Assembly: GCF_025398255.1 (NCBI RefSeq)
Contig: NZ_JAODNW010000018.1
Coordinates: forward strand, 1 to 64,000
Length of the DNA: 64,000 bases
Source: Chelativorans intermedius
Lineage (GTDB): Bacteria > Pseudomonadota > Alphaproteobacteria > Rhizobiales > Rhizobiaceae
Reading direction: 5' to 3'
The stretch's first letter is position 1. Every line of letters begins with the position of its first letter. Positions 10,594 to 17,915 of the stretch are shown here, one piece after another. The notes under the pieces are model-generated. The model made no database searches. It was not told the origin of the DNA and saw only the letters and a list, made by a program, of their open reading frames with translations. The position numbers and the translations under genes were made by a program.

Positions 10594-10789
10594 GACGGCC
10601 CCTTCCGATCTTCTCTCCCCTCCTGCACAGGATGCGGAAGACGATCAGTGCGATGCCGGCGCCGAGCACAAGCAGAGGCGACAGGTGAAACAGCACCGTC
10701 CCGCCCACATGGCTGTGGTTGGCGGCAATCCCGTGGGCCAGCGCCGGGGAGGCGATGGCCGTGGCCATCAGGCTCAGGCTGGTCTTCAT
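10580..10789 (-). CDS. Small membrane protein encoded between ureA and ureB
   Basis: A 69-residue protein with a probable signal peptide ([20 protein letters not shown], cleavage near ALA-H), a short histidine-bearing segment [12 protein letters not shown], one transmembrane segment at about 34-54, and a basic tail [14 protein letters not shown]. It overlaps ureB by 14 bases and follows ureA by 18 bp, so it is inside the urease operon. I recall small unnamed frames at this position in rhizobial urease operons, but no function is known to me. A role near nickel or urea entry at the membrane is speculation based only on the histidines and context. The frame has a normal start and no strong rival. 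Confidence 0.6.
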   Translation of the reverse strand: MKTSLSLMATAIASPALAHGIAANHSHVGGTVLFHLSPLLVLGAGIALIVFRILCRRGEKIGRGRHDPR

Positions 10790-10807
10790 GACGGTCCTTA
10801 TCCTTCT

Positions 10808-11110
10808 TCAGCGGATGGGTTCGTGAACGGTGACGAGCTTCGTGCCGTCGGGAAAGGTGGCCTCCACCTGGATGTCGTGGATCATCTCGGCCACGCCTTC
10901 CATCACCTGCTCGCGGGTGATCACATGGGCGCCGGCTTCCATCAGCTCCGCCACCGGGCGACCATCGCGCGCACCTTCCACGACGAAATCGGTGATGAGA
11001 GCGACGGCCTCCGGGTGGTTCAGCTTGACGCCGCGCTCCAATCGGCGGCGCGCCACCATGGCGGCCATGGCAACCAGAAGCTTGTCTTTCTCGCGGGGTG
11101 TAAGGTTCAT
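10808..11110 (-). CDS. ureA: Urease gamma subunit UreA
   Basis: The smallest structural subunit (100 residues), with the family signature [20 protein letters not shown] at the start, [14 protein letters not shown] in the middle, and [20 protein letters not shown] at the end. It follows ureD by 18 bp. It is unfused to UreB, as in most proteobacteria, with a small membrane-protein gene between the two. Confidence 0.97.
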   Translation of the reverse strand: MNLTPREKDKLLVAMAAMVARRRLERGVKLNHPEAVALITDFVVEGARDGRPVAELMEAGAHVITREQVMEGVAEMIHDIQVEATFPDGTKLVTVHEPIR

Positions 11111-11128
11111 GGCGGTCTCGTTCTTGCG

Positions 11129-11974
11129 TCACATGGTCCACAGGCGGGGCAGGGCGCCGGCGCCTGAAAGCAGGGCAATGGCGGGGGCGAGGGCGCGCCG
11201 CAGGGCAAGCCCGGATGGCGCGAGCATGCGCAGCACCAGCCGCTCGCCCATCGCGCTGGCTGCCGCAGCAAGGCCGGGGTCGAGCCTGGCGCGCAGTGCC
11301 CGAAGCTTCTCCTGCGCGTCGGGTGCGATTGCGATCAGGGTGGCAAAGGCGTTGTGGCCAGCAAGCAGCGACAGGCCGTCGCGCTCGAAATCGGCGCCCG
11401 TCAGCCGTGTTGCTTCCGCGTGGACAAGCCGGCCATCGCGATGGATGCGCCATCGGTCGGTGAGCCGCGCTGCGCGTGCGGCTTCGCCCATGGCTTCGCG
11501 CCCCAGCAGAACGGCCTCCACAGCGGTAAAGGTGGCGTCTCCGGCAAGCTCCACCGCGAGCGTGCGCTCAAGATGGCTCTCTTCGAAGAGGATCGTTTCC
11601 TGCGGCAGCCAGTCGACATGCGCGCCAGCGCCGAGTTTCAGAACGGTTTTGATGTGCGCAGGCTCATCCGTGGTGCGGTAGACGCGCTCGCAGGCCTGTG
11701 TGGTCAGCACCAGGCGGGTGCCGGGCGCGGCGTCGGCCTGCCAGTGCACCCGATCGCCGCCGGCAAGGCCGCCGGAGGTGTTGATGAGCACAGCCTCCAA
11801 TGCGCGGTCCCGGGCGCGCGGCAGGCGGATCTTGGCACAGCCTTCCTGGAAGAAGGTATCGAGGCAGGTCTTCTCCCCCCGCAGCTTCGTGCCGAGCCTG
11901 CCCGTGCCGCGAGAGCGCTGCATCGGGGCGGGCGCTTGCGGCATGGATGCCGGGTTGGTTGCGCTGGCTGGCAT
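11129..11974 (-). CDS. ureD: Urease accessory protein UreD
   Basis: UreD (281 residues, also UreH) is the scaffold that docks UreF-UreG on apo-urease for nickel delivery. Family motifs present are LINTSGGLAGGD, TTQACERVYR, WLPQETILFE and LLGREAMGE. It lies five bases downstream of urtE, so urea uptake and urease appear to be one transcription unit. A short Ala/Pro-rich N-terminus precedes the conserved part; the start at 11974 is not certain. Confidence 0.94.
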   Translation of the reverse strand: MPASATNPASMPQAPAPMQRSRGTGRLGTKLRGEKTCLDTFFQEGCAKIRLPRARDRALEAVLINTSGGLAGGDRVHWQADAAPGTRLVLTTQACERVYRTTDEPAHIKTVLKLGAGAHVDWLPQETILFEESHLERTLAVELAGDATFTAVEAVLLGREAMGEAARAARLTDRWRIHRDGRLVHAEATRLTGADFERDGLSLLAGHNAFATLIAIAPDAQEKLRALRARLDPGLAAAASAMGERLVLRMLAPSGLALRRALAPAIALLSGAGALPRLWTM

Positions 11975-11978
11975 GCCT

Positions 11979-12683
11979 TCACACCATCAGGTGGCGCCGG
12001 ATCTCCGGCTGGTCCAGGTCGGCGGCCGGGCCGGAATGGAGAATTTCTCCCCGGTCCATGATGTAGATACTGTCGGCCAGTTCCCGGCAGAAGTCGAGAT
12101 ACTGTTCGACAAGAAGGATCGTCATGCCCATTTCATCGCGCAGGAAGGCGAGCGCGCGGCCGATATCCTTAATGATGGAAGGTTGGATGCCTTCCGTGGG
12201 TTCGTCGAGGATGAGCACCTTGGGACGTGTGACGAGCGCCCGCCCGATGGCCAGCTGTTGCTGCTGGCCACCGGACAGGTCGCCGCCCCGCCGCGCAAGC
12301 ATGTCCTTGAGCACCGGAAAGAGCGTGAAGACCGTCTCCGGGATCGTGCGTTCGTCGCCCTTGAGTGCCGCAAAGCCGGTCATGAGGTTTTCCCGCACCG
12401 TCAGCAGCGGGAAGATCTCGCGCCCCTGGGGCACGTATCCGAGGCCAAGCCGCGCCCGGCGGTAGGGCGGCGCCTTGCCGAGGGCCGAGCCGGCAAGGCG
12501 CACCTCGCCCCCGGCCACCGGGTGCACCCCGACGATGGCCCTCAGAAGCGAGGATTTGCCCACCCCGTTGCGGCCGAGCACGGCGGTGATGGCCGCCGGC
12601 CTTGCCTCGATGCTCACCGCCTTCAGCGCCCGGGCTGCCCCATAGTAGAGGTCGATGCTGTCGACATGGAGTGCGACGGCCAT
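11979..12683 (-). CDS. urtE: Urea ABC transporter ATP-binding subunit UrtE
   Basis: The second ATPase of the urea importer (234 residues), LivF-like. Walker A is GRNGVGKSS, the signature is LSGGQQQQLAIGRAL, and Walker B is VLILDEPTEGIQPSI; the phrase EPTEGIQPS is typical of UrtE rather than branched-chain amino acid LivF. It follows urtD by two bases and precedes ureD. The ATG at 12683 is preceded by GGAAAGGTGAAA. Confidence 0.95.
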   Translation of the reverse strand: MAVALHVDSIDLYYGAARALKAVSIEARPAAITAVLGRNGVGKSSLLRAIVGVHPVAGGEVRLAGSALGKAPPYRRARLGLGYVPQGREIFPLLTVRENLMTGFAALKGDERTIPETVFTLFPVLKDMLARRGGDLSGGQQQQLAIGRALVTRPKVLILDEPTEGIQPSIIKDIGRALAFLRDEMGMTILLVEQYLDFCRELADSIYIMDRGEILHSGPAADLDQPEIRRHLMV

Positions 12684-12685
12684 TT

Positions 12686-13435
12686 TCACCTTCCCAGATA
12701 GCTTTCGATGACGCGCGGATCCGCGCTCACATGGTCGAGGCTGCCCTGAGCGAGGACCGAGCCTTCTGCGAGCACCGTCACGCGCGCCGCCAGATCGCGG
12801 ACGAAGCTCATGTCGTGCTCGACCACCACCACGGAGCGTGTCCTGGCGATCTCCTTCAGAAGCTTCGCTGTCTCCACGGTTTCGGCATCCGTCATGCCGG
12901 CCACCGGCTCGTCGACGAGAAGCAGCTTGGGATCCTGCGCAAGCAGCATGCCGATCTCCAGCCACTGCTTCTGACCGTGGCTCAGATTGGCCGCCAGCGC
13001 GTCGCGGCGCGGGCGCAGGCGGATGATGTCGAGAATCTCGTCGAGCCGGGCCACGTCCTCTTGCGACGGATGGTAGAACCAGGTGGAGAAGACGCCGCGC
13101 GGCTTCTTCAGGGCCAGCGCCAGATTGTCCCACACGGTGTGGCTTTCAAACACGGTGGGCTTCTGGAACTTGCGGCCGATGCCGAGCTCGGCGATGGCCG
13201 TTTCGTCGAGGCGGGTAAGGTCGATTGCACCTTCGAAGAACACCTCGCCCTCGTCGGGCCGGGTCTTGCCGGTGATGATGTCCATCATGGTCGTCTTGCC
13301 GGCGCCGTTGGGGCCGATGATTGCCTGGAGCTCCCTGTGGCCGACGATGAGCGAGAGATTGTTGATCGCCTTGAAGCCATCGAAGGAGACCGAAACGCCG
13401 TCGAGGTAGAGAAGGGTCTGTCTGTCGCTCATCAT
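12686..13435 (-). CDS. urtD: Urea ABC transporter ATP-binding subunit UrtD
   Basis: The first ATPase of the urea importer (249 residues), LivG-like. Walker A is GPNGAGKTT, the signature region reads NLSHGQKQWLEIGMLL (the SHGQKQWLEI form is typical of UrtD), and Walker B is LLLVDEPVAGMTD. The start ATG lies immediately after the urtC stop; the last codons of urtC (GCGGAGTAG) supply the RBS. It should pair with UrtE at the cytosolic face of UrtB-UrtC. Confidence 0.95.
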   Translation of the reverse strand: MMSDRQTLLYLDGVSVSFDGFKAINNLSLIVGHRELQAIIGPNGAGKTTMMDIITGKTRPDEGEVFFEGAIDLTRLDETAIAELGIGRKFQKPTVFESHTVWDNLALALKKPRGVFSTWFYHPSQEDVARLDEILDIIRLRPRRDALAANLSHGQKQWLEIGMLLAQDPKLLLVDEPVAGMTDAETVETAKLLKEIARTRSVVVVEHDMSFVRDLAARVTVLAEGSVLAQGSLDHVSADPRVIESYLGR

Positions 13436-14614
13436 CTACTCCGCGGGTGAGGGGTCCATGCGGGCTGAGCCCTTCGGCGGTCTCGGGGAGCCCTCCTCCA
13501 GGCTGGCGGGGCGATGCCGCGCCTTCATCGCATGCCACGCATCGGCGAGCGTGCCGACGATCCCCCGCGGCAGGAACAGCGTGACGGCGACGAACAGCCC
13601 GCCCAGCGCAAACAGCCAGAACTCCGGGAAGAGGCCGGTGAACCAGGATTTGCCCGCATTCACCAGCACCGCGCCGATGATCGGCCCGACCAGCGTGCCG
13701 CGTCCGCCAACGGCGGTCCAGATGACAATTTCGATGGAGTTGGCCGGTGCGAACTCCCCGGGGTTGATGATGCCCACCTGGGGCACATAGAGGGCGCCGG
13801 CAAGGCCCGCCATCATCGCCGAGGCGGTGAAGGCGAAGAGCTTGTAGCGTTCGACGCGATAGCCCAGGAAGCGGGTGCGGCTTTCGGCGTCGCGCACGGC
13901 GACCAGAACCTTTCCGAGCTTCGAGTTGACGATGGCCGAGCACACCAGGAAGCATAGCCCCAGTGCCACGGCCGAGGCGGCAAAGAGGGCTGCGCGCGTC
14001 GTGCCTGCCTGGATGGGCGCGCCAAGAATGTCCTTGAAGTCGGTCAGTCCGTTGTTGCCGCCAAAGCCCATATCGTTGCGGAAGAAGGCCAGCATCAGGG
14101 CATAGGTCATGGCCTGGGTGATGATGGACAGATAGACGCCGGTGACACGGGAGCGGAAGGCGAACCATCCGAAGACGAAGGCAAGCAGCCCCGGCGCCAC
14201 GACCACCATGACGGCCGAAAACCAGAACATGTCGAAGCCGTACCAGAACCAGGGCAGCTCCTTCCAGTTCAGGAAGACCATGAAATCGGGCAGGATGGGG
14301 TGGGCATAGACGCCGCGATCGCCGATCTGACGCATGAGATACATGCCCATCGCATAGCCGCCCAGCGCGAAGAAGGCGCCATGGCCAAGCGAGAGGATTC
14401 CGCAGAAGCCCCACACCAGATCGAGCGCCAGCGCCAGCATGGCATAGGTGAGGTACTTGCCGAGAAGCGGTACGAAATGGTCGGGCACGCGCAACGGATG
14501 GCCGGAAGGCAGCGCCAGGTTGGAGGCGGGCACGGCAATGGCAATCAGCAACAGGGCCGCAAGCACCCAGAGAGCCTTGCCGTCAAGCGCGCGAAGCAGC
14601 GTTTTCGTGATCAT
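13436..14614 (-). CDS. urtC: Urea ABC transporter permease UrtC
   Basis: A LivM-like permease of 392 residues with about ten membrane segments. Motifs include DLVWGFCGILSLGHGAFFALGGYAMG (about residues 65-90), the urea-type FWYGFDMFWFS, and GNNGLTDF. The ATG at 14614 overlaps the urtB stop by four bases. The C-terminal tail after residue 360 is a polar Pro/Ser extension. It forms the translocation pore with UrtB. Confidence 0.95.
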   Translation of the reverse strand: MITKTLLRALDGKALWVLAALLLIAIAVPASNLALPSGHPLRVPDHFVPLLGKYLTYAMLALALDLVWGFCGILSLGHGAFFALGGYAMGMYLMRQIGDRGVYAHPILPDFMVFLNWKELPWFWYGFDMFWFSAVMVVVAPGLLAFVFGWFAFRSRVTGVYLSIITQAMTYALMLAFFRNDMGFGGNNGLTDFKDILGAPIQAGTTRAALFAASAVALGLCFLVCSAIVNSKLGKVLVAVRDAESRTRFLGYRVERYKLFAFTASAMMAGLAGALYVPQVGIINPGEFAPANSIEIVIWTAVGGRGTLVGPIIGAVLVNAGKSWFTGLFPEFWLFALGGLFVAVTLFLPRGIVGTLADAWHAMKARHRPASLEEGSPRPPKGSARMDPSPAE

Positions 14615-16227
14615 GCGTCCACCGCCCGGCCCTTGAGGGCGAACAGGCCCCGCGGGCGCCGCTGGATGAAGAGGATGATGAAGACGAGGATCAGGATCTT
14701 GCCGAGCACGGCGCCGGCATAGGGCTCCAGAAACTTGTTGACGACGCCGAGCGTGAAGGCGCCCACCAGCGTGCCCCACAGATTGCCGACGCCGCCGAAA
14801 ACCACCACCATGAAGGAATCGATGATGTAGCTTTGGCCGAGATTGGGCGAGACATTGTCGATCTGCGAGAGCGCGACGCCGGCCATGCCGGCGATGCCGG
14901 AGCCGAGCCCGAAGGTCATGGCGTCCACCCAGGGCGTGCGGATGCCCATGGCCGAGGCCATGCGCCGGTTCTGCGTGACCGCCCGCATCTGCAGGCCGAG
15001 CTGCGTGCGGTTCAGCACCGCAAGAAGCACGGCAAAGACGAAGAGCGCGAAGGCGACGATCCAGAGCCTGTTCCAGGTGATGGACAGCCCTCCCAGCTCG
15101 AAGGCGCCCGACATCCAGGCGGGATTGCCCACCTCGCGGTTGTTGGGGCCGAAGATGGTGCGCACCGTCTGCTGCAGCACCAGGCTCAGCCCCCAGGTGG
15201 CGAGCAGCGTCTCCAGCGGTCGCCCATAGAGCCAGCGGATGATGCCGCGCTCGATGGCGATCCCGACCAGGGCGGCAATCAGGAAGGCAAGCGGCAGGGC
15301 AATGGCCAGCGAATAGTCGAACAGGCCCGGAAAGGAGGTGCGGATGACCTGCTGCACGGCGAAGGTCGTATACGCACCCAGCATGACGATTTCGCCATGC
15401 GCCATGTTGATGACGCCCATCACGCCGAATGTGATGGCAAGCCCGATGGCGGCCAGCAGAAGCACGGAGCCGAGCGACAGCCCATACCAGACGTTCTGGA
15501 GCGCATCCCACAGGGCAAGCCTGCGTTCGACGGACGCAATGCCGCTCCTGAGGGCGGATTGCACCGGCGGCGCGGCGCCGGCGAGTGCACCCGTCAGCAT
15601 GGCAAGCGCCTCGCGGTCGCCGCGCTCCGCCAGCATCTCCACTGCAGCGAGCTGTTCCTCGACGCTCGTCTCGGTCTTCAGGACGATGGCGGCGCGCGCC
15701 TGCTCCATGACCCTCCTGACATCGGCATCGCTTTCCCTCGCAAGGGCCTTGTCCAGCAGGTCCAGCGCATCCGGCTCGGCCGTCTTCAGCAGGTTGCGCG
15801 CTGCCGACAGGCGCACCGGGGCCCTGGGGCTCATGAGGGTGAGCTGGGCGATGGCGCCGTCGATGGCGCGGCGCAGCCGGTTGTTGACCCGGATCTTTTC
15901 CAGGGCGCCCTTCTCGACGGTGCCGAGCGCCTCGCCGCTCAGCGCATCGGAGATGGCGTAGCCCTCGCCGGAACGTCTGGCGGCGACCACCCGACCGTCG
16001 GCCTCGTGCAGGTAGAGGTCACCCTCGCCGAGGACGCTGAGGAGACGTGCCACGCGGTCGTCGCCGGTTTCAGCCAGCGCAAAGATCACCTTTTCGCGCT
16101 CGGAATAGCCGCCTTCGGGCAATGCCCTCACGAGGGCCTCGACGGTGTCTGCCTGTGCGAGCGCACCGGGCGCGCCAGTGAGCAGGAGCGCCAGGAGAAG
16201 CGTCAGTATGAGGCGGATCGGGTGCAT
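14611..16227 (-). CDS. urtB: Urea ABC transporter permease UrtB
   Basis: A LivH-like permease of 538 residues. It has a signal peptide (about 1-25), then a helical extracytoplasmic domain of about 210 residues (helical repeats such as VEALVRALPEGGYSEREKVI), and then the membrane domain from about residue 240 with GLAITFGVMGVINMAHGEIVMLGAY. The long N-terminal domain is a known trait of UrtB and separates it from amino-acid LivH. It overlaps urtC by four bases. The 78-bp gap from urtA contains a strong hairpin. Confidence 0.95.
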   Translation of the reverse strand: MHPIRLILTLLLALLLTGAPGALAQADTVEALVRALPEGGYSEREKVIFALAETGDDRVARLLSVLGEGDLYLHEADGRVVAARRSGEGYAISDALSGEALGTVEKGALEKIRVNNRLRRAIDGAIAQLTLMSPRAPVRLSAARNLLKTAEPDALDLLDKALARESDADVRRVMEQARAAIVLKTETSVEEQLAAVEMLAERGDREALAMLTGALAGAAPPVQSALRSGIASVERRLALWDALQNVWYGLSLGSVLLLAAIGLAITFGVMGVINMAHGEIVMLGAYTTFAVQQVIRTSFPGLFDYSLAIALPLAFLIAALVGIAIERGIIRWLYGRPLETLLATWGLSLVLQQTVRTIFGPNNREVGNPAWMSGAFELGGLSITWNRLWIVAFALFVFAVLLAVLNRTQLGLQMRAVTQNRRMASAMGIRTPWVDAMTFGLGSGIAGMAGVALSQIDNVSPNLGQSYIIDSFMVVVFGGVGNLWGTLVGAFTLGVVNKFLEPYAGAVLGKILILVFIILFIQRRPRGLFALKGRAVDA

Positions 16228-16270
16228 GACAGGGTGTGTTTCCCGGGTGGTGACGGACGGCGGGTCGGGG

Positions 16271-16298
16271 AAGGGGCGCGGCGTGGGCGGCGCCCCTT
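16271..16298. terminator. Hairpin between urtA and urtB
   Basis: A perfect 9-bp stem, AAGGGGCGC and GCGCCCCTT, with a 10-base loop, starting eight bases after the urtA stop on the leftward transcript. Such hairpins after solute-binding-protein genes commonly stabilise the first cistron or partly terminate, giving excess binding protein over permease. There is no long T-run, so partial readthrough into urtB is expected. Confidence 0.55.
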
Positions 16299-16305
16299 CG
16301 CGCGG

Positions 16306-17601
16306 TCAGCTCGCGCCGCCGCAGGTTTCGGTTTCGGTGTTGTAGTTCCCGCAGTTGATCGGGTCGGTCCAATCCGCCTCGATCATCTTGGATTCGGGCA
16401 GGAAGTCGGACCAGGCATCGCCCGGCACGGTATCCTCGGTCTCCCACACCACCTCGAACTGGCCGTCGTCCTGGATTTCGCCGATAAGCACCGGCTTGGT
16501 GATGTGGTGGTTGGGCAGCATCCTGGCCACACCGCCGGTGAGATTGGGCGTCTCCAGTCCGATGATGGCATCGAGCACCGCGTCCGTATCGGTGGTGCCG
16601 GCCTTCTCGACCGCCTGAACCCAAAGATTGAAGCCGATATAGTGGGCTTCCATCGGATCGTTGGTCACGCGGTCTTCATCCCCGATGAAGGCGTGCCACT
16701 TGTCGATGAATTCGGCGTTCTGCGGCGTGTCGACCGACTGGAAGTAGTTCCAGGCCGCCAGATGTCCCACCAGCGGCGCGGTGTCGATGCCGGCAAGCTC
16801 TTCCTCTCCCACCGAGAAGGCGACGACGGGGATGTCGGTTGCGGAGATGCCCTGGTTGGCAAGCTCCTTGTAGAAGGGCACGTTTGCATCGCCGTTGATG
16901 GTGGAGACCACGGCCGTCTTCTTGCCGGCCGAGCCGAAGGCCTTGATGTCGGAGACGATGGTCTGCCAGTCCGAGTGGCCGAAGGGCGTGTAGTTGATCA
17001 TGATGTCGTCATCGGCAACGCCCTTGTCCTTGAGATATTGCTCGAGGATCTTGTTGGTCGTGCGCGGATAGACATAGTCGGTGCCGGCCAGCACCCAGCG
17101 CTCGACCCCTTCCTCGTTCATGAGGTAGTCGACGGCGGGAATGGCCTGCTGGTTGGGGGCGGCGCCGGTGTAGAAGACGTTGCGCTGGCTCTCCTCGCCC
17201 TCATACTGGACGGGGTAGAAGAGGATGGAGTTCAGCTCCTCGAAGACCGGCAGCACCGACTTGCGGCTGACAGATGTCCAGCATCCGAAGACGGCAGCGA
17301 CTTCGTGCACGGAAATCAGTTCGCGCGCCTTCTCGGCGAAGAGCGGCCAGTCGGAAGCCGGGTCGACGACAACCGCCTCCAGCTTCTTGCCGAGAAGCCC
17401 GCCCTTCTTGTTCTGCTCCTCGATCAGGAAGAGCATGGTGTCCTTGAGCGTCGTCTCGGAGATCGCCATGGTGCCCGACAGCGAATGCAGGACGCCGATC
17501 TTGATGGTCTCCTCCTGCGCGAGGGCCGTGCCTGCGGAAAGGCAGAGCGTGCCGGCGAGCGCTGTCGCAAGAACCGTGCGACGGGTGAGTGTTCTGGTCA
17601 T
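16306..17601 (-). CDS. urtA: Urea ABC transporter substrate-binding protein UrtA
   Basis: The periplasmic urea receptor (431 residues). A signal peptide with a twin-arginine-like start (TRTLTRRTVLATALAGTLCLSAGTALA) covers about residues 1-28. The mature part is a Peripla_BP_5/FmdDEF-type fold with the urea-specific motifs FGCWTSVSRKSVLPVFEE and LFYPVQYEGEE. It is the first gene of the leftward urea block. The upstream 314 bp are shared with the divergent hybrid kinase gene and include a palindrome 76 bp from this start. Confidence 0.96.
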   Translation of the reverse strand: MTRTLTRRTVLATALAGTLCLSAGTALAQEETIKIGVLHSLSGTMAISETTLKDTMLFLIEEQNKKGGLLGKKLEAVVVDPASDWPLFAEKARELISVHEVAAVFGCWTSVSRKSVLPVFEELNSILFYPVQYEGEESQRNVFYTGAAPNQQAIPAVDYLMNEEGVERWVLAGTDYVYPRTTNKILEQYLKDKGVADDDIMINYTPFGHSDWQTIVSDIKAFGSAGKKTAVVSTINGDANVPFYKELANQGISATDIPVVAFSVGEEELAGIDTAPLVGHLAAWNYFQSVDTPQNAEFIDKWHAFIGDEDRVTNDPMEAHYIGFNLWVQAVEKAGTTDTDAVLDAIIGLETPNLTGGVARMLPNHHITKPVLIGEIQDDGQFEVVWETEDTVPGDAWSDFLPESKMIEADWTDPINCGNYNTETETCGGAS

Positions 17602-17915
17602 CTGTGTGTTCCCCTGAAATTCGTTGAGGCAGAGAGAGTCTCGTGCCGGAGGGAACTTTGCAGGCGAGCGCGCCAGGTGCCTATACGTTGAACGACGTAG
17701 GCACGGCGTCGCGCGGTGCGGTGGTCTGCGGCCTGCGTGGATTGGGGCACCGCCGGCCGAACCCTCCGCCATCGATGCCGGAACGGGCGGCAAGGACAAA
17801 TCCGCTTGCAGGTCTTGCCTTGCCGGCGCGATAATGCGGTCTTGGGAGGAGAACGGCAAACGAGCCGCAACAAGCCGTCATCGAAAGAATGGCGGCGAGG
17901 GGAACATGAGGGGCG
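17602..17915. other. Divergent promoter region between urtA and the hybrid kinase
   Basis: A 314-bp spacer with no gene, serving both the urea block and the sensor gene. It contains the GTGCCTA/TAGGCAC palindrome listed separately. On the urtA strand a sigma-54-like TGGCGC...TGC lies just downstream of that palindrome, but its GG-GC spacing is one base too long to accept. Confidence 0.6.
17677..17704. promoter_or_regulatory. Candidate operator palindrome upstream of urtA
   Basis: Perfect 7-bp arms GTGCCTA and TAGGCAC flank 14 bases that contain two ACGT tetramers (17685-17688 and 17695-17698). The element lies 76 bp upstream of urtA and 212 bp upstream of the kinase gene. The position suits an activator site for the urea genes; the neighbouring LuxR-type response regulator is the natural candidate. 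Inference from position and symmetry only. Confidence 0.4.

Noticed and set aside
17654-17676. Sigma-54-like promoter (TGGCGC...TGC) upstream of urtA
   Set aside because: The GG to GC distance is 11 bases instead of 10, so the match fails the most constrained feature.
14833-17691. 952-codon plus-strand frame opposite urtA and urtB
   Set aside because: Antisense to urea transporter genes with clear motifs; composition is that of a shadow frame.
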